Below are positions 44,118 to 52,205 of a DNA stretch of 64,000 bases, in pieces. Within the stretch, counting starts at the first letter, position 1; every line of letters begins with the position of its first letter. The stretch spans positions 496,001 through 560,000 of the forward strand of contig NZ_LQAQ01000061.1 of assembly GCF_001583495.1 (NCBI RefSeq), given 5' to 3'. Below the pieces are notes generated by a model, which saw only the letters and a program-made list of their open reading frames with translations, made no database searches and was not told where the DNA came from. Source of the DNA: Flammeovirga sp. SJP92 (lineage in GTDB: Bacteria > Bacteroidota > Bacteroidia > Cytophagales > Flammeovirgaceae). Made by a program: the position numbers and the translations under genes.

Positions 44118-45263
44118 ATGATGAACAAATTTCTACTTATTAAATCTCTGTTTCTACTTATAAGTTTATTCAATTATTCGTGGGCACAGAACATTCCTGC
44201 TACAATCAATAGCGATATTATTATTGGAGGTGCCCTTTGGCCTGATATTTCATCAAGTCTAGGCAATGTCCAAGTTACAGCTTCTAATGGAGGAGCAAAC
44301 ACAACTGTCATTTTCAATCACTTAGACGGAAGAAGTGGCAACGTGAATAACAACATATTGTCGCATTACAGTGTAATTGAAGGAGATCTAACAATTGATG
44401 AAAGTCAAACTGTAATTATTGAAGAATCTTCTGTTTTGGTCATCAACGGCAATCTTTTCATTGATGGTACACTGCAATACAACAATAGCAATGGTAACTC
44501 TAAGCATGTCTTTCTGATTGTTTTGGGTAATATTTCAGGTGATGGTACAATTACAGGTGGTAATGGATCACATGATCAACCTCCTTATGCTTCGGGCTCA
44601 ATTGACATTGACGGTGATCATAAAGGCGGAGAAGGCAACAATATTGATGACCTGCCTTCATATATTTCTGACAAACTGAAAGATGATGGTTACGATTTAC
44701 CTGTGGAATTAATTTCATTTTCAGCGTCAATTTTAGACAATGCAATTGAGATCAATTGGGCTACTGCTACAGAAATTAATGCTTCTCACTTTGAAGTCTA
44801 TTCTTCAACGGACCGAAGAAATTGGAATCTACTGGGTAAAGTTGAGGCAAGTGGCAACTCTAATGTTTTGATTGAATATACTTTTATTGATGAAAATGAA
44901 TATCAAAATGAAGTCTATTACAAGCTTATACAATATGATTTTGATGGTATCAATGAATCTTTTGGTCCTTTGGTGGTTTACCCTTCAAATAATCAAAATG
45001 TATTAAGAACTTCTGTTTTTCCTAATCCCGCAGATAATGGAAATGTCAGCTTACAAATCAGTGGTTTGAACATAGGAAGTCAGACCACAATCCAAATTTT
45101 AAATAAAGAAGGTAAGTTGATTTTCGGTGATGTTATTAACGGTAGCAACGATATAGCTTTCAACTATCGTTTGGACCTTTCTTCTTTATTTACCACAGGG
45201 ATGTATATCATTAAAGTCAATTCTGGGAAACAACAAAGTATTGAGAAATTGATTATCAAGTAA
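44118..45263 (+). CDS. Tandem T9SS surface protein 4
   Basis: 381 aa, paralogue of protein 3. The signal peptide ends ...FNYSWA before QNIPATI. The N-terminal part has IIIGGALWPDISSSLGNV, FNHLDGRSGNVNNN and GSIDIDGDHKGGEGNN, matching protein 3 step by step. The fibronectin-like block reads ELISFSASILDNAIEINW, and the sorting domain starts FPNPADNGNVSLQISG. Upstream of both gene 3 and gene 4 is a shared AACCGATTT, possibly part of a common promoter. Confidence 0.82.
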   Translation: MMNKFLLIKSLFLLISLFNYSWAQNIPATINSDIIIGGALWPDISSSLGNVQVTASNGGANTTVIFNHLDGRSGNVNNNILSHYSVIEGDLTIDESQTVIIEESSVLVINGNLFIDGTLQYNNSNGNSKHVFLIVLGNISGDGTITGGNGSHDQPPYASGSIDIDGDHKGGEGNNIDDLPSYISDKLKDDGYDLPVELISFSASILDNAIEINWATATEINASHFEVYSSTDRRNWNLLGKVEASGNSNVLIEYTFIDENEYQNEVYYKLIQYDFDGINESFGPLVVYPSNNQNVLRTSVFPNPADNGNVSLQISGLNIGSQTTIQILNKEGKLIFGDVINGSNDIAFNYRLDLSSLFTTGMYIIKVNSGKQQSIEKLIIK

Positions 45264-45283
45264 TTCCTTTGCACTTCAAAAAA

Positions 45284-45328
45284 AACACCTCAATGTATTT
45301 TAGGTTATGTACATTGAGGTGTTTTTTA
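45284..45328. terminator. Bidirectional terminator after the array
   Basis: AACACCTCAATGTA (45284-45297) pairs with TACATTGAGGTGTT (45310-45323), flanked by A-run and T-run, between convergent genes. Confidence 0.9.
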
Positions 45329-45358
45329 TTTTTTATTAAAATCAATAGAGGACAGTAA

Positions 45359-46009
45359 TTAATTCACAATATTCATGATAAATCTGTCTTCTGGGTCCAT
45401 GGGCATCGGTACAATCACATTGGTGAGACACATATTGATCAATACGCTCATTGCCTGATTTTCTTCCAGTTTGGAAGCTCTTATAAAATCAGATAATGTG
45501 ATGTGTTTTGTCTGGTCAAGCATCTGCAAAACCAAGCGTTCATTTTCACCATACTCCAAAGTATTCACTTGGTTTTTGGATTTTTCTTTCAACAACCTTC
45601 TGATCAAACGACTCATCTGAATACTTTTATCAACTACTCTTATATAGGCCCTGCCAGTCCTTCTTTTTAAGTTATACCACAAAAAAACAGGTTTCTTTTC
45701 GTTAGGTTGAATTTCAAAAACCAGCACTTGATGTGTACTTGAAATACTCACTTCATGAATCACATAATCAATCTTCTCAGAAATATGTTCATGAATTGCC
45801 TTTTCCAGAACAAACTTCTCTCCTTCTATATCTATAAATCCGTCAATACGTCCATTGTCTGTCACACCAACAATCAAATAGCCACCTTCTCTGTTCGCAA
45901 AAGCAACTACTTCTTTCATTATTTTGATTGGATCGGCAGCTTTTTTCTTAAACTCGATCGTCTGTCCCTCCCCTTGCTTTACTAGCTGTTTTAAAAACTT
46001 ATAATCCAA
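45359..46009 (-). CDS. AlbA_2 (Schlafen-type) domain protein
   Basis: 216 aa. The N-terminal part has the AlbA_2/Schlafen signature: GEGQTIEFKKKA, then a helix leading into FANREGGYLIVGV. Proteins of this group are often called ATP-binding but act as nucleic-acid-binding regulators. The C-terminal ~70 residues look like a winged-helix (LVLQMLDQTKHITLSDFIRAS). A DNA-binding transcription factor is the simplest reading. It lies convergent to the T9SS array and alone. Confidence 0.8.
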   Translation of the reverse strand: MDYKFLKQLVKQGEGQTIEFKKKAADPIKIMKEVVAFANREGGYLIVGVTDNGRIDGFIDIEGEKFVLEKAIHEHISEKIDYVIHEVSISSTHQVLVFEIQPNEKKPVFLWYNLKRRTGRAYIRVVDKSIQMSRLIRRLLKEKSKNQVNTLEYGENERLVLQMLDQTKHITLSDFIRASKLEENQAMSVLINMCLTNVIVPMPMDPEDRFIMNIVN

Positions 46010-46376
46010 CTTCTGCTTTATTTTCGAGTAACATCCCTATTCATCAATACTTCTTGTCTACCTAATTATTTTTAGGCAGGATAAAAAAGGACACTATTTA
46101 CTATTAACAAATTACTAAGTACATGAAAATATTACACTCCAGTACTTAACACCATTTTCCATTTATCAACTTTCTATACACAGTTGTTTAGGCCAATGAT
46201 CACAATTCACTGAATTTAGTAATTTATACTCTATTTTACTTACAATTGAAATTAGAAAAAGAGTGTCAACTTCTATTTTGACACTCTTTTTCATATTAAG
46301 TACCAGACTTAGTACTTGTTTCCAAATTTTATACTTGGAAAATCTAAATTAAAAAAAGAAAATATACCTTTGATAC
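46010..46376. other. Intergenic region with a terminator
   Basis: Gene-free. The hairpin AAAAAGAGTGTCAA / TTGACACTCTTTTT at about 46257-46292 is a strong bidirectional terminator that would end the accC-lipoprotein transcript. Several AAGTAC/GTACTT pairs are present but do not align with the 110-bp repeat. Confidence 0.6.
46257..46292 (-). terminator. Terminator of the accC operon
   Basis: A 12- to 14-bp stem (AAAGAGTGTCAA / TTGACACTCTTT) with A and T runs on either side, 85 bp past the lipoprotein stop on the minus strand. Confidence 0.8.
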
Positions 46377-46754
46377 TTATAGTATAGGAGTTACTTCTTT
46401 CACTAACTCCAATGCATCAAAAAATACTTTATAAGACTTTCCAACTTCTCCTTCCATCCCATCACACTGTCCACCTGAATTGACAAAATATACATATTGC
46501 TTTGTAGATCTATTGTCTAAATCTACTCTATCAGGCTTACCTAGTACCTTTCTGATATCTGTGATACTTGTTCCTATCAACCTATCTTTTACAGCAAGAA
46601 AATCATCCTCTAGCTTCTCACGATCACCGTTACATGCCATAGGGTCTGCTTTCCAAGTATTCATATCAAATTCTTCTTGAGAAATCTCTGTGGACTTAGC
46701 ACAAGAAAAAAATACGTTTGTTAGAACAAAAAGAAAAAAAAGTCTCTTTATCAT
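46377..46754 (-). CDS. Small lipoprotein
   Basis: 125 aa. Lipobox VFFSC with Cys18 as the lipidated residue. The mature part contains IGTSITDIRKVLGKPDRVD, the pattern of SmpA/OmlA-like (BamE-like) modules, in which a GTS...DVxxxLGxPD helix-turn is common. Function unknown. It starts 7 bp after the accC stop and shares its terminator. Confidence 0.72.
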   Translation of the reverse strand: MIKRLFFLFVLTNVFFSCAKSTEISQEEFDMNTWKADPMACNGDREKLEDDFLAVKDRLIGTSITDIRKVLGKPDRVDLDNRSTKQYVYFVNSGGQCDGMEGEVGKSYKVFFDALELVKEVTPIL

Positions 46755-46761
46755 TACTTTA

Positions 46762-48255
46762 TTAAGTCAATCTTCTCAGCTTCCAAGGAGTTAGCAAGTT
46801 GTGTAATTCTGAGGTCTCTTCTGCTTTCTTTTCAGCAAAAATCAATTCAGAAACCAAAGCTATTCCCACTTTTTCCTCCTCTTCTGTAAGTGCTGAGGTT
46901 AAATATTCAGGTTTATAAAAATTACTGACGAAGTTTGTACTAAAGTTACCAGAAGTAAAAGCTTCGTGCTGGAGTACAAACTTACAAAATGGAAGTGTAG
47001 TTTCAAGTCCTGTGATTTTATAATCGTCAATGGCTCTCAACATTTTTTGAATAGCTTCCGCTCTATCCTTTCCCCAAACAATCAATTTACTCATCATTGG
47101 ATCATAGTGAGTGCTAACTTCCATTCCTTGAGTGTAACCACTGTCTACTCTCACTCCTCTTCCTGCAGGCTCAATGTACCTGTGTAAAACTCCTGTATCG
47201 GGCAAAAAGTTTTGAGAAGGATCTTCCGCGTATACTCTGACTTCAATTGAATGTCCATTCATCTTCAAATCCTCTTGTGTATAACCCAATTCTTCACCTT
47301 CAGCTACTCTGATTTGCTCTTTCACAAGGTCTATCTGTGTGATCTCTTCAGTAACAGTATGCTCGACTTGCAGACGGGTATTCATTTCTAAAAAGTAAAA
47401 AGAGTTATCTTCATCTAAAATAAACTCTACTGTACCCGCTCCTACATAATCACATGCCTTTGCTACATTCACTGCACTTTCTCCCATTTGCTGACGCAAT
47501 GCTGATGTAAGCACAGCCGAAGGAGCTTCTTCAATTACTTTTTGATGTCTTCGTTGTATAGAGCATTCTCTTTCAAACAGATGCACTACATTACCATGTT
47601 GATCTGCAAGTATTTGAATTTCAATATGTCGAGGATTTTGAATGTATTTTTCCACAAAAACAGCTCCGTCACCGAAAGAAGACGTTGCTTCTGAAACGGC
47701 CCTTTTCATTTGAGATTCGAAATCTTTAGGATCTTCTACGACCCTCATCCCTTTACCGCCACCGCCAGCACTTGCTTTGATTAAAATGGGATATTTGATA
47801 TCGTCAGCCATCTTCTTTGCTGCTTCAATATCTTCAATTGCTTCATCTCCACCGGGCACTAAAGGCACATTGTATTTTGCTACAGTAGTTTTAGCTTCAA
47901 GCTTACTACCCATCACCTCAATAGCATGTGCTGAAGGACCTATAAATGTGATCCCTTCTTCTGTGATTCTCTGTGCAAATGTGGCGTTTTCTGAAAGGAA
48001 ACCATAACCGGGGTGAACAGCGTCTATCTGGTGTTCATGACATATTTTGATGATCAAATCTATATTCAAATAGGATTTTGCCGCCGTAGCCTCACCGACA
48101 CAAACCGCTTGATCTGCTAGGGATACGTGAGGTGCTTCTTCATCAGCTTCACTGTAAATTGCCAGAGTAAAAATCCCCAATTCCTTCGCGGAACGGATAA
48201 TTCTTACGGCAATTTCACCACGGTTGGCAATTAGAAGTCTTTTGATCTTTTTCAT
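46762..48255 (-). CDS. accC: Biotin carboxylase subunit
   Basis: 497 aa. ATP-grasp biotin carboxylase: IANRGEIAVRII at the N-terminus, the glycine-rich loop GGGGKGMR, and EMNTRLQVEHTVTE with the catalytic Glu and Arg. It carboxylates biotin on BCCP for acyl-CoA carboxylase. It is about 50 residues longer at the C-terminus than E. coli AccC but lacks a biotinyl MKM segment, so BCCP must be a separate protein. No accB or carboxyltransferase gene is adjacent, so it could serve acetyl- or propionyl-CoA carboxylase. Confidence 0.93.
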   Translation of the reverse strand: MKKIKRLLIANRGEIAVRIIRSAKELGIFTLAIYSEADEEAPHVSLADQAVCVGEATAAKSYLNIDLIIKICHEHQIDAVHPGYGFLSENATFAQRITEEGITFIGPSAHAIEVMGSKLEAKTTVAKYNVPLVPGGDEAIEDIEAAKKMADDIKYPILIKASAGGGGKGMRVVEDPKDFESQMKRAVSEATSSFGDGAVFVEKYIQNPRHIEIQILADQHGNVVHLFERECSIQRRHQKVIEEAPSAVLTSALRQQMGESAVNVAKACDYVGAGTVEFILDEDNSFYFLEMNTRLQVEHTVTEEITQIDLVKEQIRVAEGEELGYTQEDLKMNGHSIEVRVYAEDPSQNFLPDTGVLHRYIEPAGRGVRVDSGYTQGMEVSTHYDPMMSKLIVWGKDRAEAIQKMLRAIDDYKITGLETTLPFCKFVLQHEAFTSGNFSTNFVSNFYKPEYLTSALTEEEEKVGIALVSELIFAEKKAEETSELHNLLTPWKLRRLT

Positions 48256-48734
48256 CTTTGAATGGTTAGTGATTGTTTATTGTTTGGTGTTGTGAAAGTA
48301 CTAAGTACTCAATACGTTACAAACTAGCTTTTTATCAGCTTCAAATCAAACAGTTCTATAAGCTTTTCAAGATCTACTTTCAACTCGCCTTCTTTTTCAC
48401 TTTGTCTTGAAACAAAACGATGTAAAATTCAAGGCTTAGAAAGCAAAAACTAAATTCCATTCCTCCTGCATCAATGCTATTAAACTCGTTTTGCTCAATC
48501 AAAAAATCATTGATTACGGCTCCAAATCATGAAATTCTTAACGTTTTATTCTTCAATGTCAATAGCTATACTGTACCACTTAGACCATAGAAAACGGTGG
48601 CATAAATGTTCAACATAATATCAACTATAGCTTATAAAGCATCAAAGATTCCTAACCTCTAGAAACTAAAAAGCTGTAAAAACTTAGCGTACAACGTACT
48701 TATTCTAAGTTAAGACAAAGACTTCAGAAAAGTA
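48256..48734. other. 480-bp gene-free region, possible degenerate element
   Basis: No coding sequence. TAAGTAC at 48302 followed by GTTACAAACTAGCTTTTT, and the reverse complement of the sequence ending at 48702 (TAAGTACGTTGTACGCTAAG), resemble each other over about 30 bp, so a ~400-bp element with decayed inverted ends is possible. Confidence 0.35.
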
Positions 48735-49169
48735 CTATTGGTTAAACCAATATTTTTCAAGAGTGGAAATAAATGTTGAAGGAACGAAACCTTTCATACC
48801 ATTCCATGAGAATTTCTTTCCTTGATATTGAAGTTGCATTTCTCTCACAATACCCAGTTTTGCGTCTTCCACTTTCTCTATATGTGACAGTTTAAAGTCC
48901 CATTCCCAATTTTTAAGCTTCCCTTCTCCAGGAATTGCACCTATGTATTCCAACTTATTTTCAAACAGTAATAATACACCAAAAGCTCTTGAATTCTCTT
49001 CCAGTAAAGAGGCCCACATCCCTGCTTTTACTGTATCAATATTGATGGCTCTTTGAATGAGAATATCAATGATTTGATCCAATACTTTCTCCAATGTTGC
49101 ATTATTATTTACTTTCACTTCCAATGCCGAAAAGTGATCTTTCCACTTATGATGTACTGAACTTTCCAC
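48735..49169 (-). CDS. Protein of unknown function, possible PH-like fold
   Basis: 144 aa, no signal peptide. The N-terminal half is helical (LEKVLDQIIDILIQRAINI). The C-terminal half has beta strands in a pattern like bacterial PH/YokE-type domains: SRAFGVLLLFENKLEYIG, a turn, a strand with Trp, and a final helix (STFISTLEKYWFNQ). Length and codon use are consistent with a real gene. No operon partner. Confidence 0.65.
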   Translation of the reverse strand: MESSVHHKWKDHFSALEVKVNNNATLEKVLDQIIDILIQRAINIDTVKAGMWASLLEENSRAFGVLLLFENKLEYIGAIPGEGKLKNWEWDFKLSHIEKVEDAKLGIVREMQLQYQGKKFSWNGMKGFVPSTFISTLEKYWFNQ

Positions 49170-49354
49170 TATTTTAATAATTCAATTAATTCTAATTATT
49201 CTTCAATCAGCAAATTTAAAAAAGTAAGAATTTCCATAAAAACATACTTCCAACAAAAAATATTACTAACTTTTGGGTAGTTATTCTTATTAAAATCGTT
49301 AATTATATAAGGATAATCGAATGATACCCAATTACTTTCACAAAAGAAACCCTA

Positions 49355-50683
49355 ATGAGAAACTATTACTTTAAATTCATACCATTGGTAATTTTATATT
49401 TCTGTGCTACAACACTTACATTCGCTCAAAATGACGCCGAAGATTATTATGTAAAAGGTGAGGTATTTGCTGAGACTGGAAAATATGAACAAGCAATAAT
49501 GTCTTATGAGGTAGCCATTGCTAAAGATGATCAGAATCCAAAATACTTATATAAGTTAGGAATGGTTTATCTGAAGTCCAATAAGATTAGTGAAGCTGAA
49601 CAGACTTTCCTCAAGACCATTGAAGTAGATGACAATTATATTGATGCTCATCTTAAATTGGCCTTACTTTATAAGGAAAAAAAGGATTATGATAATTGTA
49701 TCAAGCATCTTGATGAAGCATATAGGGTTACAACAAATGAGGATAAACAATTGGCCTATAAAACCCGAATTATCAATATTCTTGAAATGAAGAAACGCTT
49801 TGATGAGGCGGGTCCACATATAGAAGACGCTAAAAAAATTGCTCCTAACAATAATTATATTTTATACATGGACGCCAAATACCATAATTACATTACAAAG
49901 AATTATGAATTGGCCAAAAGTAGTCTGCAGTTGGCAATTGCACAGATGGAGGAAGAAAAAGGAAAGGCGCACGAACATTATTATTATGAGTTGGGAGTGG
50001 CTCATCATTCATTAGAAGATTACCAAAACGCCAATATTGCTTTTAAGGAAATCAGAGATGACAAATTAAGAAGTAAACTGTCAGCAATGACACCAGAATA
50101 CCTTTATCAGGTTGCATCTGCTTATTATCAAATTTACAACCTTGATGAAGCCAGCAGTATTCTTCATTCTATCATTAAAATGAATGATACTTTTGAACCC
50201 GCTTACGACCTGCTCATTGAGTTAGAAGAAAATAAACTTAATCGTTCTGAGGTAATTAAACTTTTGGAGCATAAAGTAAGCATACAAAAAGACAATACTG
50301 AAAAGGTTAAAATTCTGGCTGATCTGATTGACTTTGAGTTGAAGTTCGGAGATTTTGACAATGCTTTTAAACATCTTGAGGAATTCAATCAGAATGGCAT
50401 CCCTCTTCCAGATGTTAAATTTATGCAGGCAAGAGCATATCATGCCATCAATGACAACGAAAAGGCGATGGAACTTTTAGAAGAATTAATCAATTACAAT
50501 GGACCAAAAGTAAAATACAGAAGTTCATTTCTAAAAGGAATGATTCTAATCAAAGAAAAGAAATATAAGGAAGCTAAATTGGCTTTCAACCAACCTTTTC
50601 CTGCTGAATTCAGCGTTGCTGCAAAAGAGCAGTTAAAATTGATCAAGCAAAAAGAAAAAGATATTCTAGTTCAAAACAAATAA
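49355..50683 (+). CDS. Secreted tetratricopeptide repeat protein
   Basis: 442 aa. Signal peptide MRNYYFKFIPLVILYFCATTLTFA. The remainder is a string of TPR helices, for example KYEQAIMSYEVAIAKDDQNPKYLYKLG, KISEAEQTFLKTIEVDDNYIDAHLKLA and further repeats to the C-terminus. Such proteins act as periplasmic or outer membrane scaffolds. Specific partner unknown. The gene ends at a terminator shared with the convergent gene. Confidence 0.83.
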   Translation: MRNYYFKFIPLVILYFCATTLTFAQNDAEDYYVKGEVFAETGKYEQAIMSYEVAIAKDDQNPKYLYKLGMVYLKSNKISEAEQTFLKTIEVDDNYIDAHLKLALLYKEKKDYDNCIKHLDEAYRVTTNEDKQLAYKTRIINILEMKKRFDEAGPHIEDAKKIAPNNNYILYMDAKYHNYITKNYELAKSSLQLAIAQMEEEKGKAHEHYYYELGVAHHSLEDYQNANIAFKEIRDDKLRSKLSAMTPEYLYQVASAYYQIYNLDEASSILHSIIKMNDTFEPAYDLLIELEENKLNRSEVIKLLEHKVSIQKDNTEKVKILADLIDFELKFGDFDNAFKHLEEFNQNGIPLPDVKFMQARAYHAINDNEKAMELLEELINYNGPKVKYRSSFLKGMILIKEKKYKEAKLAFNQPFPAEFSVAAKEQLKLIKQKEKDILVQNK

Positions 50684-50706
50684 AATATTACATCAGTAGT
50701 CCCTCT

Positions 50707-50747
50707 AAAAGCCTTCACAATTCTTCATGTCTTGGGAAGGCTTTTTT
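50707..50747. terminator. Bidirectional terminator
   Basis: AAAAGCCTTC (50707-50716) pairs with GAAGGCTTTT (50736-50745), lying between convergent genes and flanked by A and T runs. Confidence 0.85.
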
Positions 50748-50748
50748 A

Positions 50749-52116
50749 TTAATCAAATATTGTTTTGAAACGGTCTTTTAAAGCTATTGTTGCTTCAGCA
50801 TCACCAAAGATTTCATACTGCTTCAAAGTGGTTTGAAATAAAGATAATGTCCTTTCTGTTTTACCTTCCTTTTTCACCCACTGAGATAGCTGTCGGAGTT
50901 TAATCAGGCACTTCATAGCACTTTGCTGAATAGCGATAGTTTCAAAAGCAGAAGAATAGAGCTGGTCTGATTTATCAAACTCCTTACTTTCCCATCTCCA
51001 TTCTGCTTCCATAAAAAACACCCATCCTTGGAACACCTCATTAGAATATCCTGCCCAATACTTAAAACGGTCCAAAATCCTCCTAAGCGCATCTAAATTA
51101 TTTTTTTGATCATCACTCACCGTTGTTAAATGTACTGCTTTCAAAAGCAATAACATAGGGTGAAGCAAGTTCCCTTCATAAAGAGAAGGTTCGTTATCCA
51201 AAATCATGATAACTTTCTCTTTACTTTCTTCTCTAGTGATATTATTAAGCTGTATCAATTGAAGGAGAGAGAGAACAGTGGCAGGCATCGTTTTCATTTC
51301 AGCATCACCAAACTTATCTGTAAGCAACTTTTGAGCGCTCTCAAGACTATACCCACAGAAAACTTGGTATTGAAGATATCTTAGTTTAATCACACTTTTT
51401 TGATATTCATCTTCCGTGTTTTTCACCAAGTCAAAAGCCTGTTCTAATACTTCAAAAGATCTTGCTGTCAGAGTGGCCCATGGTATAATGAAAGTAGCAA
51501 AATCACATTTTAAACGTGATAATAGCCATTTGTCATTGGTATGCTCTATAAAAGAAATACAAGACTCCGCATATTCCATTGCTTCAGGTACACTTTCATA
51601 CCTTGCAATCATATATTTGGATAAGGCCATACATCCTAATGCCGTCACATCAGATTTTCCATTTTCTATAGCATGGTTAACAAGTTCAAGAGCGATCCAT
51701 TTAAACTTTTCCCAATTCTCAATTCTAGCGTACAAGGCAATAGGAGCCATCAATTTCAGACCTAACTCACTTTCTTGAAGTTCATAGCGGTCTAAGTTAG
51801 TTAAAGTATCCGTAATGGAATTCTCTCCTATATTTTCTAATAACCTTAATTGCTGTAAAGATAAATCTCTATGTAAACGACCTACGTCTTGAGGAATTGG
51901 GTATTCAATAAACTGCAATACTTCTTCCAGTAAGTCATACCATTGATTAATATCAATAAACTGTGTTGAAACAGCCATTAAATTGGATAAGTAGTTAGCT
52001 TGATCTTTAGTATCTTCTATATTTAATGCAAAGGCAAAAATCTCATCAAAGGATTGCTGGTATTGTTCCAATGTAAGATTGCGTATTGCTGATTGAGTAT
52101 ATTTGTCGTGTCCCAC
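50749..52116 (-). CDS. Helical repeat protein of unknown function
   Basis: 455 aa, cytoplasmic by absence of a signal peptide. Almost entirely alpha-helical by residue pattern, with repeated pairs such as WYDLLEEVLQFIEYPI and LVNHAIENGKSDVTALGCMALSKYM, resembling TPR/HEAT solenoids without a clean consensus. No enzymatic motif. Located alone between the TPR gene and the ABC transporter. Confidence 0.7.
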   Translation of the reverse strand: MGHDKYTQSAIRNLTLEQYQQSFDEIFAFALNIEDTKDQANYLSNLMAVSTQFIDINQWYDLLEEVLQFIEYPIPQDVGRLHRDLSLQQLRLLENIGENSITDTLTNLDRYELQESELGLKLMAPIALYARIENWEKFKWIALELVNHAIENGKSDVTALGCMALSKYMIARYESVPEAMEYAESCISFIEHTNDKWLLSRLKCDFATFIIPWATLTARSFEVLEQAFDLVKNTEDEYQKSVIKLRYLQYQVFCGYSLESAQKLLTDKFGDAEMKTMPATVLSLLQLIQLNNITREESKEKVIMILDNEPSLYEGNLLHPMLLLLKAVHLTTVSDDQKNNLDALRRILDRFKYWAGYSNEVFQGWVFFMEAEWRWESKEFDKSDQLYSSAFETIAIQQSAMKCLIKLRQLSQWVKKEGKTERTLSLFQTTLKQYEIFGDAEATIALKDRFKTIFD

Positions 52117-52205
52117 AAGCTGGAGAATATTAAGGTATAGAAATCAAATTTAAGCAAATTTAAGAAATTTAAACTAATAATTTAGACCTCAACAAAGCAC
52201 CTCTT

